A program made the position numbers and the translations under genes. Positions 53,186-61,128 of a DNA stretch of 64,000 nt are shown here, piece by piece; the stretch's first letter is position 1, and each line of letters begins with the position of its first letter. The DNA is from an uncultured Moraxella sp. (lineage in GTDB: Bacteria > Pseudomonadota > Gammaproteobacteria > Pseudomonadales > Moraxellaceae). The stretch spans positions 62,001-126,000 of the forward strand of contig CALTTC010000002.1 of NCBI GenBank assembly GCA_943908425.1, given 5' to 3'. The notes under the pieces are model-generated. The model saw only the letters and a program-made list of their open reading frames with translations, was not told where the DNA came from and did no database searches.

Positions 53186-53506
53186 ATGACAAGCCAACCA
53201 CTTCTTGACCAAGATGGGCATTTATGCGACCATACCTTATGGACACCTGCCATTGCCCAGACTTTAGCAGATACGCTTGATGTTACTTTGACACCGCTGC
53301 ACTTGCAGATTTTGCTCGCCACACGGCAATTTTTTGCCACTTATCATCACGCACCGACCACCCGTCCCCTGATTAAATACCTTGCCACCCAGCTTGATGA
53401 CACCCCCCTTGACAATCAAACCCTGCAAAGCCTTTTTAAGACAGGGCTTGTGGCGCGCCATATCAACCGCTTAGCAGGACTGCCAAAACCCGCTAACTGT
53501 CTATAA
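53186..53506 (+). CDS. tusE: Sulfur relay protein TusE (DsrC family)
   Basis: TusE carries sulfur from the TusBCD complex to MnmA. The 106 residues show LDQDGHLCDHTLWTPAIAQTLA at the start, LTPLHLQILLATRQFF, the helix HHAPTTRPLIKYL, and the conserved end RLAGLPKPANC with the penultimate active cysteine. The second cysteine ten residues earlier, found in dissimilatory DsrC, is absent, as expected for TusE. It is convergent with trmL, the stops being adjacent with no spacer. Confidence 0.9.
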   Translation: MTSQPLLDQDGHLCDHTLWTPAIAQTLADTLDVTLTPLHLQILLATRQFFATYHHAPTTRPLIKYLATQLDDTPLDNQTLQSLFKTGLVARHINRLAGLPKPANCL

Positions 53507-54031
53507 TTAACGGGACGTTGGTTTATCATAGCCCACACTTTTGCCAACATCACCAACAAAACCCCATTGCCGCCAAACTTCATACAAACAAATTGCCACG
53601 CTGTTAGACAAATTAAGACTGCGCGAATCAGGGAGCATGGGCAAGCGTAGCCAGTTATTCATACCAATATCGGCACGGATAATTTCTGGCAAACCTTCGG
53701 TTTCGGAACCAAAAACCAGTGCTAACTCATTGCTTGCCGACGCACGCTTAGTAAAATCAATGGCATAAAAACTGCCACTAAATTTGGTAGTCAGTGCAAA
53801 AAGCGGTATCTGCCCCAAATGGTCTTTGAAAGCTTGCCAATCGCGGTGCACGTTAATATGCGCATATTCGTGGTAATCTAGCCCAGCACGGCGCAATTTT
53901 TTATCATCCAAATCAAACCCTAACGGCTGAAGCAGATGTAGCACCGCACCAGTATTGGCACATAAGCGGATAATATTGCCTGTATTCGCGGCAATTTTGG
54001 GATGAACTAAAACAATATGTAATTTTTTCAT
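53507..54031 (-). CDS. trmL: tRNA (cytidine/uridine-34 2'-O)-methyltransferase
   Basis: TrmL methylates the ribose of the wobble nucleotide in tRNA-Leu isoacceptors. I choose the ATG at 54031 (MKKLHIVLVHPKIAANTGN, 174 residues); 11 further codons upstream are open but not family-like. SPOUT motifs: HPKIAANTGNIIRLCANTG (motif 1), LALVFGSETEGLPEII (motif 2) and LPMLPDSRSLNLSNSVAICLYEVWRQ (motif 3, knot). The length fits TrmL rather than the longer TrmH or TrmJ. A long frame continues to just past tusE. Confidence 0.94.
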   Translation of the reverse strand: MKKLHIVLVHPKIAANTGNIIRLCANTGAVLHLLQPLGFDLDDKKLRRAGLDYHEYAHINVHRDWQAFKDHLGQIPLFALTTKFSGSFYAIDFTKRASASNELALVFGSETEGLPEIIRADIGMNNWLRLPMLPDSRSLNLSNSVAICLYEVWRQWGFVGDVGKSVGYDKPTSR

Positions 54032-54127
54032 AAAAATTTCCAAAAATAGTGGCTTTTCGTGCAAAAATTAGGTAATATAGTAGACGTGTAATGTTACACA
54101 TCATTTTATCATTGTTAAGGGTTCACT

Positions 54128-54268
54128 ATGAAAAAAGTTATCATCGCCTCTTTGGCCGCTGCTGTTGTACTGACTGGCTGTAACACTTTTAAAGGTCTTG
54201 GTAAAGACATCAGCAAAGGCGGTCAAGCCGTCACCAACACCGCTCAAGACGTACAACAAAAAATCTAA
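54128..54268 (+). CDS. Entericidin-like small lipoprotein
   Basis: This 46-residue protein belongs to the entericidin EcnA/EcnB type. It has a signal peptide MKKVIIASLAAAVV, a lipobox LTGC at Cys18, and the mature NTFKGLGKDISKGGQAV that matches the family pattern (NTxxGxGxDxxxxG). EcnB-like lipoproteins are abundant envelope proteins linked to stationary-phase or stress. There is no antidote-toxin pair here: only one copy is present. AAGGG lies 8 bases before the ATG, and a strong terminator follows. Confidence 0.88.
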   Translation: MKKVIIASLAAAVVLTGCNTFKGLGKDISKGGQAVTNTAQDVQQKI

Positions 54269-54282
54269 GGATAATTTATCCT

Positions 54283-54312
54283 AAAAAGAGCCAAAATATC
54301 GGCTCTTTTTTT
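54283..54312. terminator. Terminator of the entericidin-like gene
   Basis: AAAAAGAGCC pairs with GGCTCTTTTT around an eight-base loop and continues with T residues. The convergent hemW stop codon overlaps its last bases, so it may also act on hemW transcripts. Confidence 0.85.
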
Positions 54313-55507
54313 ATGGCATAAAAGCTTGAACCAGCGTATTTAAAAACCTAAAACCCTTTGCGGTAGGGGCAAGCTGTGTGGATGAACGCACCATTAAGCC
54401 TTGCTCCTGCAAGCGTTGCCAAGTAGGTGTTAGCACATCAGGGTCAAGCGCGGTCGTCTGCACAAAGTTGGCAAGGGTAGTACCAGCACGCAAGCGCAAC
54501 GCATTTAGCATATACTCTAGCACAAGCTCATCAGCGCCAAGCTTAGATACCGCCACAAATTTTGGATAACTGTTGCTTAGGCTGTCATAGTTTAAATAGT
54601 CTTTTGGCGTACGCGATTTGCTAAAGCGGTAAATGCCCCCTGCCTGCCAATTGGGCATATCCCTATCCCCCACGAATGCTGACGCCAAAGTCACCTTGCC
54701 GTGCGCGCCAGCACCGATTGCCAAATAATCACCAAATTGCCAGTAATTAACATTATGACGACAAGGCGTGTCAGTCAAAGCAGTCCACGCGGATACTTCA
54801 TAATTATTAAACTGCGCTTGCAATAACGCCTGTGCCCCTGCCATCTCAATAGTAGCGAGTACCTCATCATCGGGCAAAGTGGGCGGCTTACGATAAAAGG
54901 CGGTGTTGGGCTCAATGGTTAGCTGATACCAAGAAATATGGCTTGCTCCTAGTTGTTGTGCCATTTGTATATCTGCTAGCGCCGTCTCTACAGTTTGGTT
55001 TGGTAAGCCGTGCATTAAATCAACATTGAGCCTAGCAAATCCTGCCTGTTTTGCGGCGGTGATGGCATGGATAGCATGCTCGCGATGATGAATGCGCCCC
55101 AGTAACTTAAGCGCAGGTTCATCAAAGCTTTGCACCCCAAGCGATAAACGATTGATACCAAGCGCCACATAATGAGCAAAGGGGGCGTGCTCAACCGTGG
55201 CCGGATTTGCCTCAAGGGTAATCTCACAATCGGGCGCCAAATGGTATAGCGCATGTAAGGCGGTAAATAAACGCTCGTATTCTGCAATCGGCAACAACGA
55301 CGGCGTGCCACCCCCAATAAAAATACTTTGGATTGTGCGTCCTTGCGCCAAAACCACTTGCGCGCGTGCATCAGCAATCAAGGCATTAACATAAGCATTA
55401 AAGGGCGCATCACTTGGCAGGGCGTGCGAATTAAAATCACAATAGGGGCATTTTTTGACACACCAAGGGACGTGGATATATAAGGACAGTGGCGGTAACG
55501 TCTGCAC
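54311..55507 (-). CDS. hemW: Radical SAM haem chaperone HemW
   Basis: HemW binds haem and is proposed to insert it into target proteins such as respiratory enzymes; it does not have coproporphyrinogen oxidase activity. The 398 residues start with SLYIHVPWCVKKCPYCDFNS, with the radical SAM CxxxCxxC at Cys16, Cys20 and Cys23. The fourth cysteine position of true HemN, CxxxCxxCxC, reads CDF, matching HemW. IFIGGGTPSLL, EANPATVE, RLSLGVQSFDE and NVDLMHGLPNQT follow. It is one base from the RhlB-like gene and likely in the same transcript. Confidence 0.92.
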   Translation of the reverse strand: MQTLPPLSLYIHVPWCVKKCPYCDFNSHALPSDAPFNAYVNALIADARAQVVLAQGRTIQSIFIGGGTPSLLPIAEYERLFTALHALYHLAPDCEITLEANPATVEHAPFAHYVALGINRLSLGVQSFDEPALKLLGRIHHREHAIHAITAAKQAGFARLNVDLMHGLPNQTVETALADIQMAQQLGASHISWYQLTIEPNTAFYRKPPTLPDDEVLATIEMAGAQALLQAQFNNYEVSAWTALTDTPCRHNVNYWQFGDYLAIGAGAHGKVTLASAFVGDRDMPNWQAGGIYRFSKSRTPKDYLNYDSLSNSYPKFVAVSKLGADELVLEYMLNALRLRAGTTLANFVQTTALDPDVLTPTWQRLQEQGLMVRSSTQLAPTAKGFRFLNTLVQAFMP

Positions 55508-55508
55508 G

Positions 55509-56678
55509 CTAACTCTCTAGTTCAAATTGGGTCAGCACAAGACGTTTTTTTAAGTGCTGTTCTAAAGCCGTGACATTAAAGGCGTCATTTTCATCAATCA
55601 GGCTAATGGCTACCCCTGCCCTACCCGCTCTGCCTGTGCGCCCAATGCGGTGCACATAATCATCGGGACTGTCTGGCAAATTATAATTAATTACCAGCGC
55701 CACATCATCCACGTGAATGCCCCGCCCTGCAACGTCGGTGGCAACAAGTACGGTTGCCATACCTGCCTGAAAAGCCGCCAAATGACGCTCACGCCTGTCT
55801 TGGGCAATGTCTCCTGATAGGGCGACTACCGTATTTTTAGGGAAATGATGGGCAAGATAGGTAACCAATTTGTTCACTTGGTGCTTGCTATTAGCAAAGA
55901 CAATAACTTTATCATTTGGTGGCTGTTGGTGCAGCAAAGCCAACAATGCCGCCATTTTTTGCGCCTCACTTAACAAATAAAACCGCTCGGTAATATCTAT
56001 ATTGGTTGTTTGGCTACTTGTTACGCTCACCATGACTGGCTTATATAGCCAGCGGTGCGCCAAATTAAGCACGTCAGCATTAAAGGTCGCAGAAAATAAC
56101 AAACTTTGGCGCTGGGTGTTAGCGGGTAATTTTGCCACTATCTGCTTAATGGCAACAATAAAGCCCATATCCAGCATACGGTCAGCTTCATCAAGCACCA
56201 AAATCTCTACCCGATCCACAAACAATATCCCACGCGTAAGCCAATCCAAAATTCGCCCAGGCGTGCCAATCACAATATCCAACGGACGCTGGTTGATGGC
56301 TTTTGCTTGCTGTGCCGCGTTGCTACCGCCTGTCAAGCACAGATTATAAAAGCATCCGCTATTTATGCTTTCACAATCTTTAAAAATCTGCTGGGCTAAT
56401 TCACGCGTGGGCGCCAAAACAAGCGCGCGTGGCTCACCAACATAGCGTATTTCATCAGGGGTGAAAGGATGTTTTTCTAGCGCATGCAAAATTGTCAGTA
56501 AAAACGCCATGGTTTTACCCGTGCCAGTTTGCGCCTGTCCAATAGCATCAAAGCCCGCTAAAGTATGCGGTAAAATCTGCGCTTGAATTGCTGTTGGCGT
56601 CGTAAAGCTTAGGCACGCCAATGTCTCTTCGGATAACCCAAGCTGCGCAAAGTCGGTGATGGGGGCGGTATCTGTCAT
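55509..56678 (-). CDS. rhlB: DEAD-box RNA helicase, RhlB-like
   Basis: This ATP-dependent RNA helicase probably unwinds RNA for decay or ribosome biogenesis. The 389 residues contain the full set of motifs: Q motif FTTPTAIQAQ, Walker A AQTGTGKT, PTRELA, GG, TPGR, DEAD at VLDEADRML, SAT, and in the second domain HRIGRTGRAGRAG. The short C-terminal tail ends FELES, with no long basic extension, so it resembles RhlB of pseudomonads rather than RhlE, DbpA or SrmB. RhlB interaction with RNase E cannot be read from sequence. It overlaps the upstream gene by one base. Confidence 0.88.
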   Translation of the reverse strand: MTDTAPITDFAQLGLSEETLACLSFTTPTAIQAQILPHTLAGFDAIGQAQTGTGKTMAFLLTILHALEKHPFTPDEIRYVGEPRALVLAPTRELAQQIFKDCESINSGCFYNLCLTGGSNAAQQAKAINQRPLDIVIGTPGRILDWLTRGILFVDRVEILVLDEADRMLDMGFIVAIKQIVAKLPANTQRQSLLFSATFNADVLNLAHRWLYKPVMVSVTSSQTTNIDITERFYLLSEAQKMAALLALLHQQPPNDKVIVFANSKHQVNKLVTYLAHHFPKNTVVALSGDIAQDRRERHLAAFQAGMATVLVATDVAGRGIHVDDVALVINYNLPDSPDDYVHRIGRTGRAGRAGVAISLIDENDAFNVTALEQHLKKRLVLTQFELES

Positions 56679-57115
56679 TAAGGCGCGGTGGCACTATCGC
56701 CGTGCAGGCAAGACATCAAACTTTGCTCTGTTAAGTCGCTGACAAAGGCTTGCTTAGCGCTTGCCGTCTTAGCAATGGGCGCTTGATAGACGCTCTCCAA
56801 GGCATTTTTCCACAACTTACCGATACGCGTAACAAACACTGGATTGGAAAAATGTTGTTGTAATTCTGCCAATTCTTGCGCCAACAATGCTTCAGTACGC
56901 GCCTTATCGCTACCGGCTTGACGTTCACTTGCCGCCAAATATACCCCACTGGTTGCCAAGATACACACACTTGCCGCAAGCTCATCATCTGTTAATGGGG
57001 CACTGTTAGCATTAGCAGGTAAGGCAATAGCGGAGGCAATAAGCAAAGTTACGCCACAAAGTACGCGATGAATAGGCAATTGCCGAATTAAACGTTGCAT
57101 AATCGTCTCACTCAT
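56678..57115 (-). CDS. Secreted protein of unknown function
   Basis: The family is not recognised. The 145 residues have a signal peptide (about 1-37, hydrophobic core VLCGVTLLIASAIALP, cleavage after ANA) and a helical mature part with two cysteines (SVCILAT and MSCLHGD) that could form a disulfide. The stop codon and the helicase start overlap by one base (TAATG), so the gene is co-transcribed with the RhlB-like gene. An alternative ATG five codons in (57100) gives a more typical signal peptide. Confidence 0.7.
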   Translation of the reverse strand: MSETIMQRLIRQLPIHRVLCGVTLLIASAIALPANANSAPLTDDELAASVCILATSGVYLAASERQAGSDKARTEALLAQELAELQQHFSNPVFVTRIGKLWKNALESVYQAPIAKTASAKQAFVSDLTEQSLMSCLHGDSATAP

Positions 57116-57207
57116 TTAAAAGCCTTAGTGTAGCATAAAGACAGTGGCAAGCGCCAATCAAATCCGCGCCAAATGGCTTTAACGCAAATTTACCACCGCA
57201 ATACACA

Positions 57208-57238
57208 AAAAATAGCCCAAAACACATTTGGGCTATTT
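57208..57238 (-). terminator. Terminator after the cold-shock gene
   Basis: On the minus strand AAATAGCCCAAA pairs with TTTGGGCTATTT around a five-base loop and runs into TTTTTT, 14 bases past the cold-shock stop codon. Confidence 0.85.
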
Positions 57239-57251
57239 GGTATTTATTGGT

Positions 57252-57461
57252 TTATACCTTGCTAACTTCTTCAGCTTGCAAGCCTTTTTCCCCTTCAGTA
57301 ACAACAAATTCTACCGTTTGCCCTTCTTGCAAAGAGCGATAGCCGTCACCTTGAATGGCACGAAAATGCACAAAAATATCTTCGCCACTTGCCCGCTGGA
57401 TAAACCCAAATCCTTTGCTGTCATTGAACCACTTAACGACACCTTGTTCACGCACTGCCAT
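57252..57461 (-). CDS. Cold-shock domain protein
   Basis: This 69-residue CspA-family protein binds single-stranded RNA and DNA and melts RNA secondary structure. The two nucleic-acid-binding motifs are KGFGFIQ (RNP1) and DIFVHFRAI (RNP2), within GVVKWFNDSKGFGFI. The end GLQAEEVSKV matches the family. An A+T-rich leader of about 190 bases lies before the divergent aroQ, enough for a 5' untranslated region. Which Csp paralogue it is, and whether it is cold-induced, cannot be told. Confidence 0.95.
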   Translation of the reverse strand: MAVREQGVVKWFNDSKGFGFIQRASGEDIFVHFRAIQGDGYRSLQEGQTVEFVVTEGEKGLQAEEVSKV

Positions 57462-57661
57462 ATAATCACCTTTTTAATCTTAACAACGCTAATTTTAACG
57501 ACAAATTTTGTCCGCCCAAAGCGCTTTGCACACATTTTTGCTACAAGCTTACACGCTTGGGTAATACTTGCCCCTTATAATACCACGATAATTCTGTCTT
57601 GCAAGTATTTTGTAACAAAAATTTTGTAGCATTGTTATTTAAGCCCCGTAAGAGATAACCT

Positions 57662-58126
57662 ATGGCTGATATGACCCACCATTTAGCGCTGATCAATGGT
57701 CCAAATTTGCACCTATTAGGCAAGCGCGAACCGCACATTTATGGCACGACAACCCTTGCCACCATTGAACAAAACCTTGCCACCCTTGCCACAAAACACG
57801 GTATCCATTTAACCACCTTACAATCCAATCATGAAGGGGTCATTGTGGATTTTATTGGCGACATTGGTATACTAGCTACCACACCCGTTGATGGGGTGAT
57901 TATCAATCCTGCCGCTTTTACGCACACTTCCGTCGCCATTCGTGATGCACTATCAGCACTGAATAAGCCCTTTGTTGAAGTGCATTTATCCAACATTCAC
58001 GCGCGTGAAGCCTTTCGCCACCATTCCTATTTTTCTGATCAAGCGGTTGGGGTGATTTGTGGCTTAGGCGTGCAAGGTTATGAGCTGGCACTGCAATGGT
58101 TTATCCAGCATTTTGCCCAAGCATAG
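57662..58126 (+). CDS. aroQ: 3-dehydroquinate dehydratase, type II
   Basis: AroQ converts 3-dehydroquinate to 3-dehydroshikimate by anti elimination, the third shikimate step. The 154 residues show the N-terminal INGPNLHLLGKREPHIYG with the catalytic Arg and Tyr of the mobile lid (KREPHIYG), LQSNHEGVIVDFIG near 52-64, INPAAFTHTSVAIRDAL near 79-95, and EVHLSNIHAREAFRHHS near 103-119 with the catalytic His. The lid normally reads RxPxxYG. accB/accC do not follow, unlike in many gammaproteobacteria; purD does. Confidence 0.96.
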   Translation: MADMTHHLALINGPNLHLLGKREPHIYGTTTLATIEQNLATLATKHGIHLTTLQSNHEGVIVDFIGDIGILATTPVDGVIINPAAFTHTSVAIRDALSALNKPFVEVHLSNIHAREAFRHHSYFSDQAVGVICGLGVQGYELALQWFIQHFAQA

Positions 58127-58268
58127 CTTAAAAATTTATCAAGTTATGCCGTCTGCTTTGGGTTATTTTTAAATGTGGCAATTATCAAGCGCACTTTAAC
58201 CATACGCAACCCTTTCTAATCGCAAATAAATCCTTTATAATTAACTTTTGTAATTGTTAAGGGAAACG

Positions 58269-59558
58269 ATGAACATTTTAGTACTAGGCACAGGCGGACG
58301 TGAACACGCCTTAGCGTGGGCGTGTGCCAAAGACCCACGGATAACGACCGTTTATGTTGCCAAAGGCAATGCAGGAACAGCACTTGAACCCAAGCTTTGT
58401 AATGTCAATTTAGACATTAATGACCATCAAGCCGTGATTGACTTTTGCCAAACCCATCACATTGCCTTTGTGATTGTAGGGGCGGAGGCACCTTTGGTTG
58501 CAGGCATTGCAGATGATTTACAGCAAGCAGGCATTAAGGTATGGGGGTGCAGTCGGTATTGTGCACAACTTGAGGGCTCAAAGTCATTTGCCAAAGCTTT
58601 TATGCAAAAACACAATATTCCCACCGCAACTTACGCCACTTTTAATGATGCCACGACAGCAAAAACTTACATTAAAGAACAAGGCACGCCGATTGTCATT
58701 AAAGCAGATGGGCTGGCAGCAGGTAAAGGGGTAGTCGTTGCGATGAACGACGACGAGGCTTTTGCTGCCATTGATGATATGTTGTCTACCAATAAATTTG
58801 GCAAAGCAGGGGCAACAGTAGTGATTGAACAATGCTTAGTGGGTGAAGAGGCAAGCTTTATTTGTATGGTAGATGGGCATAATATTTTGCCAATGGCGAC
58901 CAGTCAAGACCATAAACGCATTTTTGAGGGCGATATGGGTGCCAATACGGGCGGTATGGGTGCGTACTCGCCCGCCCCTGCTGTTACCGATGAGGTACAC
59001 CACAAAGTCATCGAACGCATCATTCGCCCAACCGTACAGGCAATGAAAGACAGTGGGCACCCCTATACGGGCTTTTTGTATGCAGGGCTGATGATTGATG
59101 CTGAGGGCAACCCATCAGTGATTGAATTCAACTGCCGTTTTGGCGACCCTGAGACCCAGCCCATTATGATGAGATTAAAAAGCTCACTTGTCTTACTCAT
59201 TGAACAAGGACTGGCAGGCAATCTACCAAGCTTTGCCGATTGGGACGACCGCCCTGCTTTGGGCATCGTACTGGCAAGTAAAGGCTACCCTGAAAGTGCT
59301 TCAACTGATGACGTCATCACAGGACTGCCCAGCTTAGACAATTTAGACAATAAAGACAGCACCGTCAAAGTATTTCACGCCGGCACCAAAGTCAAAGATG
59401 ATACGCTAGTGACCAATGGCGGACGAGTGCTATGCGTTACCGCTCTTGGCGATACGATTGCCGAGGCACAAACGCAGGCATTGGCGACGTGTGCTTTGAT
59501 TGACTTTGATGGTATGCAATACCGCCGTGATATTGGTTGGCGGGCAATTAAAAAATAG
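58269..59558 (+). CDS. purD: Phosphoribosylamine--glycine ligase
   Basis: PurD ligates glycine to phosphoribosylamine with ATP, the second step of purine biosynthesis. The ATG at 58269 with AAGGGA upstream gives MNILVLGTGGREHALAWA and 429 residues; a TTG five codons earlier is ignored. The ATP-grasp domains show KADGLAAGKGVV near 145, EASFICMVDG, TGGMGAYSPAP near 225, and the metal site EFNCRFGDPETQ near 285. The C-terminal domain has GYP and RVLCVTALG. It is not linked to purH here and stands as a single gene ending in a terminator. Confidence 0.96.
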   Translation: MNILVLGTGGREHALAWACAKDPRITTVYVAKGNAGTALEPKLCNVNLDINDHQAVIDFCQTHHIAFVIVGAEAPLVAGIADDLQQAGIKVWGCSRYCAQLEGSKSFAKAFMQKHNIPTATYATFNDATTAKTYIKEQGTPIVIKADGLAAGKGVVVAMNDDEAFAAIDDMLSTNKFGKAGATVVIEQCLVGEEASFICMVDGHNILPMATSQDHKRIFEGDMGANTGGMGAYSPAPAVTDEVHHKVIERIIRPTVQAMKDSGHPYTGFLYAGLMIDAEGNPSVIEFNCRFGDPETQPIMMRLKSSLVLLIEQGLAGNLPSFADWDDRPALGIVLASKGYPESASTDDVITGLPSLDNLDNKDSTVKVFHAGTKVKDDTLVTNGGRVLCVTALGDTIAEAQTQALATCALIDFDGMQYRRDIGWRAIKK

Positions 59559-59576
59559 CATTAAAAACAAGTCTAC

Positions 59577-59609
59577 GGGGCGAATGCCTGTCATTGTCGC
59601 CCCTTTTTA
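59577..59609 (+). terminator. Terminator after purD
   Basis: GGGGCGA pairs with TCGCCCC around a 13-base loop and is followed by five T residues, 18 bases after the purD stop. Confidence 0.82.
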
Positions 59610-59691
59610 ATTTTTTAATCTCAAAAGCTTGTTTGGCGTAATATTTTAACACCTGAATTGCTGTCGCAAGCAATTTTAGCATTGACATCAC

Positions 59692-60828
59692 TTACGTTTT
59701 GGCAAATATATCACTGATCACGCTCACCTTTGCATTGGTGTCCATTTGCACTGTTGCCCCATAAGGCAAGATTAATCTTGGATAAGCGTGTCCAAAATTA
59801 AGATTATACAAAGTTGGTACGCCATCAAACGCTTCTTGATAAACCGCTTTGTATTCATCATAATAATGATTGTTTTGTGGTTTGCCAATAAGCACACCAT
59901 TGACAAGCTCCTTTATGCCAGTTGCCAAAATGGTATCTAGCATTTGGGCGAGCTTTTGTGGTGAGGTATCCGCCTCTGAGGTTTCCAAAAATAAAATCTT
60001 GCCACGCCAACTGCTCCTTGTTGGAAATACTTGCCATTTGTCACAAATATCCTTTTGCTCATCAAATCTATCCCCTGACAAGATATTGTACAGGCTTTGT
60101 ACACAGCCGCCAAGCAACTCGCCACGCACCGCCGTTTCATACTGATGTAACGTTTCTACGCCGTGCATTTCACTATATTCGGTGCGTCTAACACCCACTT
60201 GTGTGCGGTCGTGTGTCTGACGCTCGTCATACCAAACAGTAGAGCTTGGCAGGGCAAAAGGAGCAGAGATACCAAACAGCATCTCAAACGCTTGTTTACT
60301 AAAAGGGAGCATATCAGCCGTCAGACGCTCACTGCCCAAATCCGCCACATCACTATAGCCTACTTCTGCCAAATCAGTCAAAAATGCCTGCCCATAAAAT
60401 GTTGCAAGACCCAACTGATACAACATCAGATGATGCAAGGTACTGTCTGAAAATCCCATAAAAATCTTAGGGTATTTTCTAATATGACAAGCAAAGTCCT
60501 TATCGTCTAATAAATAAGGGGCGAGTAAGTAGCCGTCATTACCGCCAATGGCACATACAATCGCCTTAATGCTGTCATCATAAAACGTAAGCTTTAAATC
60601 CTCTGCCCGAGCCTTTGGATTGTTTTTAATAAATTCAATCCCCTTTAAGGCATTGGGCATAAACACAGGGATAAGCCCCAAATTTTTAAGATTTTGTATG
60701 CCAATTTTTAAGGAATGCTCACAAAATGGCTCACCTAAAACACCAAAAGACAAGCTAACAATCGCCACTTTGTCGCCTTTTTGTAATGGGTTGGGTTTGG
60801 CAAGCGTGTAAGAAAAATCAGTTGTCAA
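59692..60828 (-). CDS. S66 family peptidase, MccF/LD-carboxypeptidase-like
   Basis: This 378-residue serine peptidase belongs to family S66, which contains murein LD-carboxypeptidase LdcA and the microcin C immunity protein MccF. The nucleophile Ser is in FMGFSDSTLHH near 121-131. GGNDGYLLAPYL near 95-106, LFLETSEAD with the catalytic Glu near 276 and NFGHAYPRLILPYG with the catalytic His near 345 complete the triad. There is no signal peptide, so it acts in the cytosol. The length, the long loop around 180-250 and the SEAD motif fit MccF-like proteins better than LdcA (~300 residues). The real substrate is unknown. Confidence 0.88.
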   Translation of the reverse strand: MTTDFSYTLAKPNPLQKGDKVAIVSLSFGVLGEPFCEHSLKIGIQNLKNLGLIPVFMPNALKGIEFIKNNPKARAEDLKLTFYDDSIKAIVCAIGGNDGYLLAPYLLDDKDFACHIRKYPKIFMGFSDSTLHHLMLYQLGLATFYGQAFLTDLAEVGYSDVADLGSERLTADMLPFSKQAFEMLFGISAPFALPSSTVWYDERQTHDRTQVGVRRTEYSEMHGVETLHQYETAVRGELLGGCVQSLYNILSGDRFDEQKDICDKWQVFPTRSSWRGKILFLETSEADTSPQKLAQMLDTILATGIKELVNGVLIGKPQNNHYYDEYKAVYQEAFDGVPTLYNLNFGHAYPRLILPYGATVQMDTNAKVSVISDIFAKT

Positions 60829-61128
60829 TGATGATAGCCTATATTGTTCGTTAAAATACTGTCTGCCAAGATGTTATTGGTTAAAATATCATCAGACCTC
60901 TTACAAAATTACGTTTTTATTGGGTTTTTAGCCTTTTCAAGTTTAATAAAATCAAGGCTTAAAAGCTAAGATTTTGACTTTCGTAAGAACTCTATTAACC
61001 AAAATGGCTATTATCTTATCAAACCTACCAAACCAAAACAACACCTCTTTTGCCATCTTATTAGCTTTGCTGTTTATTTTATGCCAGTTGCCCCCATATA
61101 CCGCCCATCACACAGGCACGGATAAATT
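60829..61128. other. Promoter-type spacer without a gene
   Basis: This 300-base divergent spacer between the S66 peptidase and the ABC1-type gene holds no recognisable gene, hairpin or operator. The repeated GTTAAAATA stretches near 60850 and 60882 look incidental. Confidence 0.5.

Noticed and set aside
53186..53506. DsrC of dissimilatory sulfur metabolism
   Set aside because: The second C-terminal cysteine of DsrC is missing and the tusDC neighbours point to tRNA thiolation.
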